From Hyphomonadaceae bacterium (GTDB taxonomy: Bacteria; Pseudomonadota; Alphaproteobacteria; Caulobacterales; Aquidulcibacteraceae), in the NCBI GenBank assembly GCA_016791365.1, contig JAEUMT010000058.1:1-64000 (forward strand): 64,000 nucleotides of DNA, read 5' to 3'. Shown one piece after another: positions 26,715 through 35,850 of the stretch; positions within the stretch are counted from its first letter, which is position 1; every line of letters starts with the position of its first letter. The notes under the pieces were generated by a model, which saw only the letters and a list, made by a program, of their open reading frames with translations, was not told where the DNA came from and ran no database searches. Made by a program: the position numbers and the translations under genes.

Positions 26715-28910
26715 TCAGAACCGGTAGGCGACAGAAACCGAAACGTTGCGGCCCGGTTGCGTGAACGCATCCAGCACCGCCGACGTCGAGGACAGACCCC
26801 GCGCATCGCTCCACCACCAATAGGTTTCGTCGGTAGCGTTGAACACGCCAGCGCGCAACGTCGCCGCGTCGGTAATATTCCAATACGCCGTCAGATCCAG
26901 GATCGCGAAACTGTCGGGGCGGAACGTCGTCGCCGATGCAACGTCGCTACGCTCCTTGGCGCTCGAATACGTGACGATCGCCTGGCCGCCGAAGCGCCCG
27001 TCCGGATCGTTATAGGTGAGACCTGTCACCAGCTTGAACGGGTCGATGCTCGCCAGCGGCGTGCGGCCCGTGATCGGATCGACCTCTTCACCTTCGGCGA
27101 ACGCGGCCGAGAGCGTCAGCCCAAAGCCGTTGGCCCAGGTGAGGTCGGCGCGCCCTTCCAGGCCCCAAATTTCAACTTGGCTCAAGTTGACGTACTGGAA
27201 AATGGCCGGGTCGCCGAAATTGCCGAACTGCACCTGTTCGATGAAGTCATCGTACTGCGCCATGAAGGTGCTGGCCTGAGCCCGCAGATCGGCGCCGAGA
27301 ACGGTCGTGTCGCGCAAGCGCACGCCGAGTTCAACGGACTCGCTGGTTTCAGGCTGCAGGTTCGGGTTCGGGATCGACGTGTAGCCAGAGTCGATGTTGG
27401 TGAAGGCGTTGTTGACCTGGCTCGGCGCCGGCGCTTTGAAACCTTGGGCGTAGTTGAAGAACACACCCACCGTCTCGGTCGGCCAGGCGACAACGCCGAA
27501 ACGCGGCGTCACGCGCGAGTCGCTTTGATCAGCGATCGCGATCGACGCGGGATACAGCGGGTCGCGCTCGCCTTCAATTTCAAACGCATCATAGCGAACA
27601 GCCGGGAAAAACGAGACCCGTCCGTCCATGAAGCTGATCTCGTCCTGCAAGAACACGCCGGCGAGGGTGAAGTCTGTGTTCGGGAACGGACGCGAGGGGA
27701 AGGTCTCGCCGAACGGCGGCGTGGTGCCGGTGCGGATGCCTTCCTGGTGCGTCGACGAATAGTCGCCGCCATAGGTCAGCGTGTGCGTCGCCGCGCCGGT
27801 CGCGAAATGGCTCGTGGCCTGGCCCGAAACGCCCCACACTTCGTTGTCGAAAGTGTTGTCGCGCGAGCGGTCGGCGGCCGGATTGCGGTCTTCGAAGGTG
27901 AACTGCCGCGTCGTCGAGGTTTGATAATAAATGGCCGCAAAGCCATCGTCGATGAAGCCCGAACCGTCACCGGAATACGTGTAGTCCAGCGCCACGCGCT
28001 CACGCTCGTTTGTGTCGTCGCCGGTAAGCAGCAGCGTGGCGGTCGCCGGCGGCGTGCTGCGCGAACTCAGCGCATCCGTGAACGCTTCACGTTGGCCATA
28101 TTCGCCAGTCAAACGGAAACGGTGCATGGCGCTGGGTTCGAAAACCAGGCGCGCCATCGCGGAATCCGATGTGATGTCCTGCGGGTTCGGCGTGGTGCGC
28201 AGCGCGCCGATCACGTCGTTCTCGCCTTGCGAGTCTTGCTCGTGGGCCTCGCGATGGGTGTAGCTCGCGAGCGCTGACCAATCGCCCCAACGGCCGGCCA
28301 GCGAAAGGCCCGTCGCCAGACTGTCGTCGGCGCTGGCGTAGCCGATCCGCGCCCGTCCGCCGAACTGTTCGCCTTCGCCCAGGAATTCGGACGGAGATTT
28401 GGTCGTGAAGCTCACCACGCCGGCAAGGCCGTCGCTGCCGTAAAGCGCTGAGCCCGGCCCCCGCAAGATTTCAACGGAGTGCAGCAAGTCGAGATCGACA
28501 TAATCGCCGCGGCCGAAAACGATTGGACCGAAGTCAAAACCGTCCGGCACGCGCACGCCATCGACTTGGAAGAGGACGCGGTTGCCGCCCAGGCCGCGGA
28601 TCGTGAACCCGGCATTGCCGTCGCGGCCGGTCGACGAGAGCGCCGTGTTGAAGCGGGCCGGACTACTGGTCACCGAAACACCCGGCTCGAAACGCACCAG
28701 GTCTTTGATGTCGGTGTAGAGGTTTTCCTCGATTTCTTGGGCCGTGATGACGCTGACCGCGCTCGGCACATCGAAGGAATCTTGCGCAACACGCGTCGCG
28801 GTGACGGTGATGTCGCCTTCAGCCGGCGGCGTGTCGGCCTCTTGAGCCGACGCCACGCCCGCCAGGCCCAAACTCAGAGCCAGCGCCGAAATCCCCCAAA
28901 GTCCCCGCAT
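26715..28910 (-). CDS. TonB-dependent outer membrane receptor (heme/iron type)
   Basis: A 731-residue outer membrane receptor. The signal peptide ends at VASAQEA and is followed by the TonB-box-like EGDITVTATRV. The plug domain spans about residues 45-165 (DVPSAVSVITAQEIEENLYTDIKDLVRFEPGVSV, then GNAGFTIRGLGGNRVLFQVDGVRVPDGF). The long beta barrel ends in VSVSVAYRF with a terminal Phe. The plug resembles the hemoglobin/transferrin/lactoferrin receptor class, so heme or iron-protein uptake is the best guess. It is divergent from regB (138 bases) and followed by the DUF6607 gene. Confidence 0.92.
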   Translation of the reverse strand: MRGLWGISALALSLGLAGVASAQEADTPPAEGDITVTATRVAQDSFDVPSAVSVITAQEIEENLYTDIKDLVRFEPGVSVTSSPARFNTALSSTGRDGNAGFTIRGLGGNRVLFQVDGVRVPDGFDFGPIVFGRGDYVDLDLLHSVEILRGPGSALYGSDGLAGVVSFTTKSPSEFLGEGEQFGGRARIGYASADDSLATGLSLAGRWGDWSALASYTHREAHEQDSQGENDVIGALRTTPNPQDITSDSAMARLVFEPSAMHRFRLTGEYGQREAFTDALSSRSTPPATATLLLTGDDTNERERVALDYTYSGDGSGFIDDGFAAIYYQTSTTRQFTFEDRNPAADRSRDNTFDNEVWGVSGQATSHFATGAATHTLTYGGDYSSTHQEGIRTGTTPPFGETFPSRPFPNTDFTLAGVFLQDEISFMDGRVSFFPAVRYDAFEIEGERDPLYPASIAIADQSDSRVTPRFGVVAWPTETVGVFFNYAQGFKAPAPSQVNNAFTNIDSGYTSIPNPNLQPETSESVELGVRLRDTTVLGADLRAQASTFMAQYDDFIEQVQFGNFGDPAIFQYVNLSQVEIWGLEGRADLTWANGFGLTLSAAFAEGEEVDPITGRTPLASIDPFKLVTGLTYNDPDGRFGGQAIVTYSSAKERSDVASATTFRPDSFAILDLTAYWNITDAATLRAGVFNATDETYWWWSDARGLSSTSAVLDAFTQPGRNVSVSVAYRF

Positions 28911-29048
28911 CTATTATTCCCCGCTTCAAACTTGAGACCGGCTTATTGCGAACGCTTCGCAGGATCAATATCAAATTGAGGAGGGTTTTGGGTCCTCCTT
29001 GTCGCACGTGCTCTTGAGTGACATCGCCGCCACAGCGAAGAGAGAGCC

Positions 29049-30353
29049 ATGGCCGACATCGAAACCCGCCCTCTGGCCCCTATTCCGAGCTTCTGGAGCG
29101 CGACCAGCCGTGTGCGGGTCCGCACGCTCGTCTTGCTGCGGTGGCTGGCGATCGTCGGGCAGACAGTCGCCGTCCTCTTTGTTCGCTACGTTCTCGATGT
29201 GGAATTTCCCCTCGAGTGGGCGCTCGCGGCGGTCGGCATTTCAGTTGCGGTGAACCTCGTGCTCACGCGGCGCAGCCAGGAACTGGCGCGCGAATGGGAG
29301 GCCGCCGCCCAGCTTGGCTACGACGCCGTCCAACTCGCGGTGCTGCTCGCCCTCACCGGCGGCATCCAAAATCCGTTCGTGTTTTTGTTCGTGGCCCCGG
29401 TCGCTGTGAGCGCGACGGTGCTCCGGCCCGCGGTCACCGCAATGCTGGCGGCGCTGACGTTCGCCTGCGTGGGCGTCATCTCTGTCTGGCGCTTGCCGCT
29501 GCCATGGCCGGACGGGGCGATGTTCGTGATGCCCCCGCTCTATCAAATGGGTCTGGCGGCGGCGGTTCTTGTCGGCCTCGGTTTCACCAGCGTCTATGCT
29601 TGGCGCGTCGCCGCCGAAGAAGAACGACTGAGTATCGCGCTCGCCGCGGTCCAGGCCGTTCTCGCGCGCGAACAAACGCTTTCGGCGCTCGGTGGCCTCG
29701 CCGCGGCCGCGGCGCATGAACTCGGGACGCCGCTCGCCACCATTCATCTGGTGGCAAAAGAAATGGCGCGCGATCTCGCGCCTGATGATCCGCGCGCCGA
29801 AGATCTGCAATTGCTCGTGACCCAAAGCGAACGCTGCCGCGCCATCCTTGGTCAGCTCTCGGCCAATCGCGAGCGTGGCGACGTCATGATCGCGCGCGCG
29901 CCAATCCGGTCGATGCTTGAGGAAGTCATCTCTCCGCATGAAGGCCTCGGCACGGAGATCGTCATCGACGCGCGAGGCGATGGCCCGCTTGAAGTGAAGC
30001 GGATGCCCGAAATCGTGCACGCCCTCGGCGGCATCGTCGAAAACGCCGTCGGCTTCGCGCGGACACGGGTCGATATCGAGGCCCGCTGGACCGCCGAAAT
30101 CATCGAAATAGCTATTCGCGACGATGGCCCCGGTTTCGCGCACGGGGTGCTGAACCGCCTCGGCGAGCCCTATCTCACCGAGCGCGACGAAGAGGGAATC
30201 GCCGGCGGCCTTGGCCTCGGCTTCTTCATTTCGAAGACATTGCTTGAACGAACCGGCGCAAAGCTTGAGGTCCGCAACCGGCGACCTCCCCAACGCGGCG
30301 CACTCGTGAAGGCGGTTTGGCCGAGATCGGCAATCGAAGCGCCAGCGCTTTAA
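29049..30353 (+). CDS. regB: Redox-sensing histidine kinase RegB/PrrB/ActS
   Basis: A 434-residue sensor kinase with six N-terminal membrane helices and the conserved quinone-site segment GGIQNPFVFLFVAPVAVSA. The H-box is LAAAAAHELGTPLATIH (His about 223). A conserved cysteine in SERCRAILGQL (about 263) corresponds to the redox-active cysteine of RegB. N, G1 and G2 boxes follow (ENAVGFA, DDGPGFA, GGLGLGFFI). The family balances respiration, carbon and hydrogen metabolism with redox state. It is followed after 48 bases by its response regulator. The target genes here are unknown. Confidence 0.95.
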   Translation: MADIETRPLAPIPSFWSATSRVRVRTLVLLRWLAIVGQTVAVLFVRYVLDVEFPLEWALAAVGISVAVNLVLTRRSQELAREWEAAAQLGYDAVQLAVLLALTGGIQNPFVFLFVAPVAVSATVLRPAVTAMLAALTFACVGVISVWRLPLPWPDGAMFVMPPLYQMGLAAAVLVGLGFTSVYAWRVAAEEERLSIALAAVQAVLAREQTLSALGGLAAAAAHELGTPLATIHLVAKEMARDLAPDDPRAEDLQLLVTQSERCRAILGQLSANRERGDVMIARAPIRSMLEEVISPHEGLGTEIVIDARGDGPLEVKRMPEIVHALGGIVENAVGFARTRVDIEARWTAEIIEIAIRDDGPGFAHGVLNRLGEPYLTERDEEGIAGGLGLGFFISKTLLERTGAKLEVRNRRPPQRGALVKAVWPRSAIEAPAL

Positions 30354-30401
30354 AATTGCGCGAAAGTCGCTAGATACAACGCATCTGGAGCACGCAGGCT
30401 G

Positions 30402-30950
30402 ATGACGATGGCAACGCCCCTCGAAGGCGAAAAAACTCTCCTTATTCTTGATGACGACGCCGCCTTTCGCACGCGGTTGGCGCGTGCGATGGAACTGCGC
30501 GGCTTTGACGTGACCGCCGTGTCCAGCGTGGCCGAGGCCAACGACATCGCGAACAAGACCCCGCCATCATATGCGGTGCTCGACCTGCGCCTCGAAGACG
30601 GCTCAGGCCTCTCGGTTGTCGAAGCGCTCAACAAAAGCCGGCCGGACTGCCGCGTGGTGATGCTCACCGGATACGGCGCCATCGCCACCGCCGTCGCCGC
30701 GGTGAAGGCCGGCGCCCTCGACTATCTCGCCAAGCCCGCCGACCCCGAGGACATCGTCAAAGCCCTACTCGCGTCGCCCGACGAGAAGCCGGAGCCGCCT
30801 GACAATCCAATGAGCGCCGACCGCATCCGTTGGGAACATATTCAGCGCGTCTATGAGCTGTGCGGTCACAACGTCAGCGAGACCGCGCGGCGCCTCAACA
30901 TGCACCGGCGCACGCTCCAGCGCATTCTGGCCAAACGCGCGCCGCGCTAA
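30402..30950 (+). CDS. regA: Response regulator RegA/PrrA/ActR
   Basis: A 182-residue response regulator. The receiver domain begins LLILDDDAAFRTRLARAMELRG and has its phosphate acceptor Asp at about 61 (AVLDLRLEDGSG) and Lys in DYLAKPAD. The Fis-type helix-turn-helix at the end reads HNVSETARRLNMHRRTLQRILAKRAPR, nearly invariant in RegA/PrrA/ActR proteins. Pairing with the adjacent RegB-like kinase is standard. A second in-frame Met lies two codons into the protein. Confidence 0.96.
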   Translation: MTMATPLEGEKTLLILDDDAAFRTRLARAMELRGFDVTAVSSVAEANDIANKTPPSYAVLDLRLEDGSGLSVVEALNKSRPDCRVVMLTGYGAIATAVAAVKAGALDYLAKPADPEDIVKALLASPDEKPEPPDNPMSADRIRWEHIQRVYELCGHNVSETARRLNMHRRTLQRILAKRAPR

Positions 30951-31003
30951 GCCGTCCGGGAACCGGCAAACTCAGCCGGCGTTTCTTCGCCATTAGGGGC
31001 GGA

Positions 31004-34000
31004 ATGACTTCCAAGCGAGATATGCCCGGACGTGGCGACTTGGCTTTTCTCGCTGGAGGCGGCGCGATGGGCGCCATGATCCGCGACCACGCCTGGAAGA
31101 AATCGCCTCTTGGCGCGCCAACGACATGGCCGCAATCGCTGAAGACTCTCGTCAGCCTGATGCTCGGCGCCTCGCAGCCGATGTTTATCATTTGGGGGCC
31201 TGATCGCGTCTGGCTCAACAACGACGCCATGATCCCCTTGATGGGAACCAAGCATCCGCGGTCGTTAGGGCAACACGCCTTGGACAAGGTGTGGAGCGAA
31301 GCGCGGGAAGCGCTCGCGCCTTTGTTCGCCACGGTGTTCGCTGGCACGCCCGTGCGCATGGACGACATCGCACTTGAACTGGATCGGCACGGCCGGCCGG
31401 AAGAAGCGCACTTCGCGTTCTCCTACACGCCCGTGCGCGGCGACGACGGCGAAATCGGCGGTCTGTTCGGCGTCTGCACGGACACAACGGCCATCGTACT
31501 CGCGGATCGCACCCGAGGCGAAGAGATCGCGCGCCAGCGTGAGCAATTGCGCCAGATGCCGGGCTTTGTCGCCATTCTTGATGGCCCCACCCACGTTTTC
31601 CAATACGTGAACGACGCTTACATCACGATCGCCGGCCCGCGCGACTACATCGGCCGAGGCGTACGCGAGGTGTTTCCAGAACTTGAGGGCCAACCCTTCT
31701 ACGGCTTGCTCGATGACGTTTACCTCGAGGGCGAGGCCTTCTTCGCGCGTTCGATACCCGTGCAGCTGACCGGCGAAGGCGAGGAACGATTTATCGATCT
31801 TCTCTACCAACCGATCCGGAACACGGACGGCGCAGTCACCGGCATTTTTGTCGCTGGTTATGATGTCACTGAGGCAAGGCGCGCGCTTGCGCTCCTCCAC
31901 CAGCGCGAACGCCACCTTGCCTTCTTGGATCACCTTGCGCGGGAAACCCAGAAGCTGGAAGACGCCGACACGATCCTGGCGACGACAACCGAACTCGTCG
32001 GCAAGCACATGGGCGTCTCTGTCTGCGCCTACGCCGACATGGATGAAGACCAAGACGGCTTCACTATTCGCGGCGATTGGGCGGCGTCCGGCTCAACCGG
32101 CATTCGCGGCCATTACAGCCTCGCCGATTTCGGCAAACTCGCGGTCAAAAATCTCAGCGCCGGCCAACCGCTCATCATCAACGATAACCTGAAAGAGATC
32201 GCACCCGAAGAAGCCGCAACCTTCCAGGCCATTGGCATTAGCGCCACGATCTGCATGCCGCTCGTCAAGAATGGGCGCCTGACGGCGCTGATGGCGGTCC
32301 ATCACAAAGAACCGCACAATTGGACGGATGACGAGCTACAACTGATCAGCGAAGTCACCGAACGCTCGTGGGCGCATGTCGAACGCGTCCGCGCCGAAGC
32401 AGATCTGCGCAACAGCGAGCAACGCTATCGTGCGCTCTTCGACGCCATCGACGAAGGCTTCTGCATCATCGAGTTCATCGACGGTCCACATGGGCCGCTG
32501 AACGATTACATTCACATCGAAGCGAATGAGGCCTACGCAACCCACGCCGGCATTCCGAACGTTGTCGGCCAAAAAGTGCGTGAGATGGTCGGCGCCGAGG
32601 CCGAAGAATGGGTGCGATTATACAAAGGCGTCCTCGATACCGGCAAAGCGATCCGCTTCGAGCGAGAGCTTGAGGCCACCGGCCGCTGGCTTGAACTCGC
32701 GGCGTTTCGCATCGAGCCTAAAGAGCGCAACCAAGTCGCGGTCCTTTTCCAGGATCTAACCGCGCGCAAAACCAGCGAAATTGCAATGCGTCACAGCGAA
32801 GAGCGCTTCCGCGTGCTGACGCGCGTCATGCCGAACCAGGCCTGGACCGCGGCCCCCAACGGCGATCTCGATTGGTTCAACGATCGCGTTTACGATTATT
32901 CAGGCACGGCGGTTGGCGCACTTGACGGTACCCAATGGGGCACGATCGTGCATCCCGATGACATTGCGTCTTCAAGCGCGCGCTGGGTTGCTGCGCTCAA
33001 GAGCGGCGACCTTTACGAAACCGAGTTTCGCCTGCGCCGCGCCGACGGCGAGTATCGTTGGCACATTGCGCGCGCCGTGCCGATCAAGGACGACACTGGC
33101 CGCGTCCTCCGCTGGATCGGCACCAACACGGACGTGCACGACCAAAAGACAATCAACGAAACTCTCGAACACCGCGTCGAAGAGCGCACGCGTCAATTGA
33201 TGCAAGCCGAAGAAGCGTTGCGCCAAGCGCAGAAAATGGAAGCCGTCGGCCAGCTCACTGGCGGGCTGGCTCACGATTTCAACAATCTTCTCGCTGGCAT
33301 CTCCGGCAGCCTCGAGCTCTTGGCCAAGCGCATGGCGGAGGGCCGCACAGCAGGGCTCGAGCGCTATCTTTCCGGCGCCCAAGAATCCGCGCGCCGCGCC
33401 GCCTCGCTCACCCAACGCCTGCTCGCCTTCTCACGCCGCCAGACGCTCGATCCGCGCCCGCTCGACATCAACAAACTCGTCTCGGGCATGGCTGATCTCG
33501 TGCGCCGCTCGGTCGGTCCGACTATTGAACTCGAAGTTGTGCATGCGGGCGGCCTTTGGACGACGCGCATCGATGGCCCGCAGCTTGAGAACGCGTTGCT
33601 CAATCTCTGCATAAACGCGCGCGATGCGATGGCGCCCAAGGGCGGGCGCCTCACGATCGAGACCGCCAACAAATGGCTCGATGAACGCGCAGCGCGGGAA
33701 CGCGACCTGCCGCCCGGCCAGTACGTCTCGCTTTGCGTCACCGACACCGGCAGCGGCATGGCGCAAGAGACGATCGATCGCGCCTTCGATCCGTTCTTCA
33801 CCACCAAGCCGCTCGGCCAAGGCACCGGCCTTGGCCTGTCCATGGTCTATGGCTTCGCGCGCCAATCGGGAGGGCAAGTGCGCATCTATTCGGAAGTCGG
33901 CGTCGGTACGACGATGTGTCTCTACTTCCCACGCCACTTTGGCGAAGCCGATGAGCGCGACACGGCGCAAGACGCGGCCGCCGTCGAGCGCGGCGAAGGC

Positions 34001-34366
34001 GAGATCGTCCTGGTCGTTGACGACGAAGTTCTGCTGCGCATGCTGATGGTCGACGTCTTGCAGGACAACGGCTATCGCGCGCTTGAAGCTGTCGATGGAC
34101 CGAGCGCGCTCAAAATATTGGAGTCGGATGCGCGCATCGATCTGTTGATCACCGACGTCGGCCTGCCGGGCGGCGTCAACGGCCGCCAAGTCGCCGACGC
34201 GGCGCGGCGTACGCGCCCAGATCTCAAGGTGATGTTCATAACGGGCTACGCCGAGAACGCGGTTGTCGGGAACGGCCATCTCTCGCCGGGCATGGAAATT
34301 CTCACCAAGCCATTCGAGATCGCCGCCTTCGGCCAAAAGGTGCGCGACATGATCGATCGTGGTTGA
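31004..34366 (+). CDS. Multi-PAS/GAF hybrid sensor histidine kinase
   Basis: A 1120-residue soluble hybrid kinase. In order it has an N-terminal PAS-like domain (LGASQPMFIIWGPDRVWLNND), a second PAS with linker (about 180-300), a GAF domain (about 310-455), and two further PAS domains (about 470-715, the last with a PAC-like WHIARAVPIKDDTGR). HisKA follows with LTGGLAHDFNNLLAGI (His about 757), then HATPase with DTGSGM and GTGLGLSMVYG. A C-terminal receiver has its Asp at about 1051 (LLITDVGLPGG). There are no membrane helices. The ATG at 31004 starts 53 bases after regA. Earlier in-frame codons overlap regA in another frame and are rejected. Signal and partner are unknown. Confidence 0.93.
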   Translation: MTSKRDMPGRGDLAFLAGGGAMGAMIRDHAWKKSPLGAPTTWPQSLKTLVSLMLGASQPMFIIWGPDRVWLNNDAMIPLMGTKHPRSLGQHALDKVWSEAREALAPLFATVFAGTPVRMDDIALELDRHGRPEEAHFAFSYTPVRGDDGEIGGLFGVCTDTTAIVLADRTRGEEIARQREQLRQMPGFVAILDGPTHVFQYVNDAYITIAGPRDYIGRGVREVFPELEGQPFYGLLDDVYLEGEAFFARSIPVQLTGEGEERFIDLLYQPIRNTDGAVTGIFVAGYDVTEARRALALLHQRERHLAFLDHLARETQKLEDADTILATTTELVGKHMGVSVCAYADMDEDQDGFTIRGDWAASGSTGIRGHYSLADFGKLAVKNLSAGQPLIINDNLKEIAPEEAATFQAIGISATICMPLVKNGRLTALMAVHHKEPHNWTDDELQLISEVTERSWAHVERVRAEADLRNSEQRYRALFDAIDEGFCIIEFIDGPHGPLNDYIHIEANEAYATHAGIPNVVGQKVREMVGAEAEEWVRLYKGVLDTGKAIRFERELEATGRWLELAAFRIEPKERNQVAVLFQDLTARKTSEIAMRHSEERFRVLTRVMPNQAWTAAPNGDLDWFNDRVYDYSGTAVGALDGTQWGTIVHPDDIASSSARWVAALKSGDLYETEFRLRRADGEYRWHIARAVPIKDDTGRVLRWIGTNTDVHDQKTINETLEHRVEERTRQLMQAEEALRQAQKMEAVGQLTGGLAHDFNNLLAGISGSLELLAKRMAEGRTAGLERYLSGAQESARRAASLTQRLLAFSRRQTLDPRPLDINKLVSGMADLVRRSVGPTIELEVVHAGGLWTTRIDGPQLENALLNLCINARDAMAPKGGRLTIETANKWLDERAARERDLPPGQYVSLCVTDTGSGMAQETIDRAFDPFFTTKPLGQGTGLGLSMVYGFARQSGGQVRIYSEVGVGTTMCLYFPRHFGEADERDTAQDAAAVERGEGEIVLVVDDEVLLRMLMVDVLQDNGYRALEAVDGPSALKILESDARIDLLITDVGLPGGVNGRQVADAARRTRPDLKVMFITGYAENAVVGNGHLSPGMEILTKPFEIAAFGQKVRDMIDRG

Positions 34367-34367
34367 G

Positions 34368-34376
34368 TTATCCACA
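34368..34376 (+). promoter_or_regulatory. Single perfect DnaA box
   Basis: TTATCCACA lies one base after the stop of the hybrid kinase and about 105 bases before the small Pro/Ala-rich gene. It is an isolated exact match to the DnaA consensus with no cluster around it. A regulatory or chance site is more likely than an origin. Confidence 0.3.
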
Positions 34377-34480
34377 ACCGCAACATGAATGCTCAGCAAG
34401 CCTTGCGCTCGCCCGTTGGCGACATCGTTTCGATGCGATAACGACGGGACAGCGCAAGGCGCGGAACAACGGTGAGGGAA

Positions 34481-34732
34481 ATGTCGAACTGGTTTGCAGA
34501 TAAGTTGGGTCCGGACCCGCGTCGCGCCGCGCAACAATCGCTGACCGGCACACCGCAACAACGCCAAGCCCCGCAGGTCCTTCCGCCGAAAGCCGCGGCC
34601 CCCGCGCCGGCGGCCCGCCCTTCGGAGCCGCCGCGTCCGCAAGCCGCCGCACAGCAGCCGGTGCCGAAAGCGCCGCCCGCGCCCCAACCCCCGCCGCCGG
34701 AGCCGCCGAAAAAGAAAAAGGGCTGGTTCTAA
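34481..34732 (+). CDS. Small Pro/Ala-rich protein of unknown function
   Basis: An 83-residue frame starting MSNWFADKLGPDPRRAAQQ with AGGGA upstream. The middle is a Pro/Ala/Gln-rich disordered stretch (APAPAARPSEPPRPQAAAQ). The end is a basic cluster PPKKKKGWF. It has no signal peptide or membrane helix. I do not recognise the family. The ordered ends separated by a flexible linker suggest a small adaptor, but this is speculative, and a non-coding origin is possible given the GC-rich composition. Its stop overlaps the convergent acyltransferase stop (CTAA, 34729-34732). Confidence 0.55.
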   Translation: MSNWFADKLGPDPRRAAQQSLTGTPQQRQAPQVLPPKAAAPAPAARPSEPPRPQAAAQQPVPKAPPAPQPPPPEPPKKKKGWF

Positions 34733-35850
34733 CCGGTCCTGCGCTTCGGCAATCTGATCCGCTCAAGCGGCGCGAAAACCAGCCCGAGACCGATCGTCAG
34801 CGCGATCGCGGCAATCCAGATCACATAGACGTTAAGCCCAAGCGCGCCGCCGGCATAAGCGGCGAGCGAATAGCCAATGCCCTGCCAGAGATAAATTGAA
34901 TATCCCGCGCTCATGAACGGCTTGAGCAGCGGCGAGGCCGCCAGTGCGTCGATGGCTTTCGCACTGAAAAGCCGCGACCCGATCAGCAGCACCGCCACCC
35001 AAACACACGAGAACAAGAAGAACATCGCGTTCGGCGGAAACTTGTTGTGCTGCATGTCGAGTGTGACCGCCGCCGGCTGCAACCACGCCGCCGCGAACAT
35101 CCCGGCCAGCGAAAGCGCCAACACCAATGCGTAATCGCCAATGCGCCAGCGTTTCGGCGCCGCCGCCAGCATGAACCCAAACGCCGCCCAGAAGGCGTAG
35201 AAGATCGTGTTCTTGATCAACTGATCATCGAGCGGCGCGGTGAACGTCACCTGCCCAATCGCCAGCACAACAGCGAGGGCCGCGGCCGCCAGCATCCATG
35301 GCCGCACAAACGCCGGCATGCGCTTGGTCGTTATCAGCGGCATTAGCGCCGTCACGATCAAGAACGGCGCGACGAACCACAGGTGCCAGCTCAGCATCTT
35401 CCAGGTGTGACCGGCGCCGCGCGTTACGGGATTGAGCCACGCCCAAAGCCGCGCAACGCCTTGTTCAGCACTGAGCGCGCCGTCCCATTTCACGATCGTG
35501 ACCAAGATCGCCGCCGCGATCACATAGACCGCGTAGGGCAGATAAATTCGCACCCCGCGTCGCATCAGGAAATCAGCGTAATTTCCCGCCTGCAACCGGC
35601 CGTGCCTTGCGCCCTCGCCGAGAAAATACGCAGCGCCCGTGATCAAGAAGATCGGCGGCATCTCGAACAGAAGCAGCGATCCCGGCCCGCGCGGCAGAAT
35701 GCCGAGCCAGAATGTTCCGTGGATCACGATGATGATCCACGCCATCAACAGCCCACGCGCCACATCGAGGCCTTGGTCGCGGCCGGCGGCGGACGGAGGC
35801 GATTTCGCTTCGCTCAATAGATCAGGTACTTTGCACGCTCCGCGATCCAC
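34729..35850 (-). CDS. Acyltransferase-3-like integral membrane protein
   Basis: About 373 residues with around ten membrane helices. It opens RDQGLDVARGLLMAWIIIVIHGTFW and has WHLWFVAPFLIVTALMPL in the middle and SAGYSIYLWQGIGYSLAAY near the end, a layout of acyltransferase-3/OpgC-like proteins. Such enzymes O-acylate surface sugars or peptidoglycan. It follows NamZ with overlap, so a cell wall or glycan role fits. The start is uncertain: GTG at 35850 or TTG at 35817, the latter overlapping the namZ stop as TTGA. Confidence 0.75.
   Translation of the reverse strand: MDRGACKVPDLLSEAKSPPSAAGRDQGLDVARGLLMAWIIIVIHGTFWLGILPRGPGSLLLFEMPPIFLITGAAYFLGEGARHGRLQAGNYADFLMRRGVRIYLPYAVYVIAAAILVTIVKWDGALSAEQGVARLWAWLNPVTRGAGHTWKMLSWHLWFVAPFLIVTALMPLITTKRMPAFVRPWMLAAAALAVVLAIGQVTFTAPLDDQLIKNTIFYAFWAAFGFMLAAAPKRWRIGDYALVLALSLAGMFAAAWLQPAAVTLDMQHNKFPPNAMFFLFSCVWVAVLLIGSRLFSAKAIDALAASPLLKPFMSAGYSIYLWQGIGYSLAAYAGGALGLNVYVIWIAAIALTIGLGLVFAPLERIRLPKRRTG

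Noticed and set aside
30860-31003. N-terminal extension of the hybrid kinase into regA
   Set aside because: It reads regA in another frame; the PAS-like N-terminus begins after the ATG at 31004.
34368-34376. DnaA box as a plasmid or secondary origin
   Set aside because: It is a single isolated site next to the end of a kinase gene, with no replication gene nearby.
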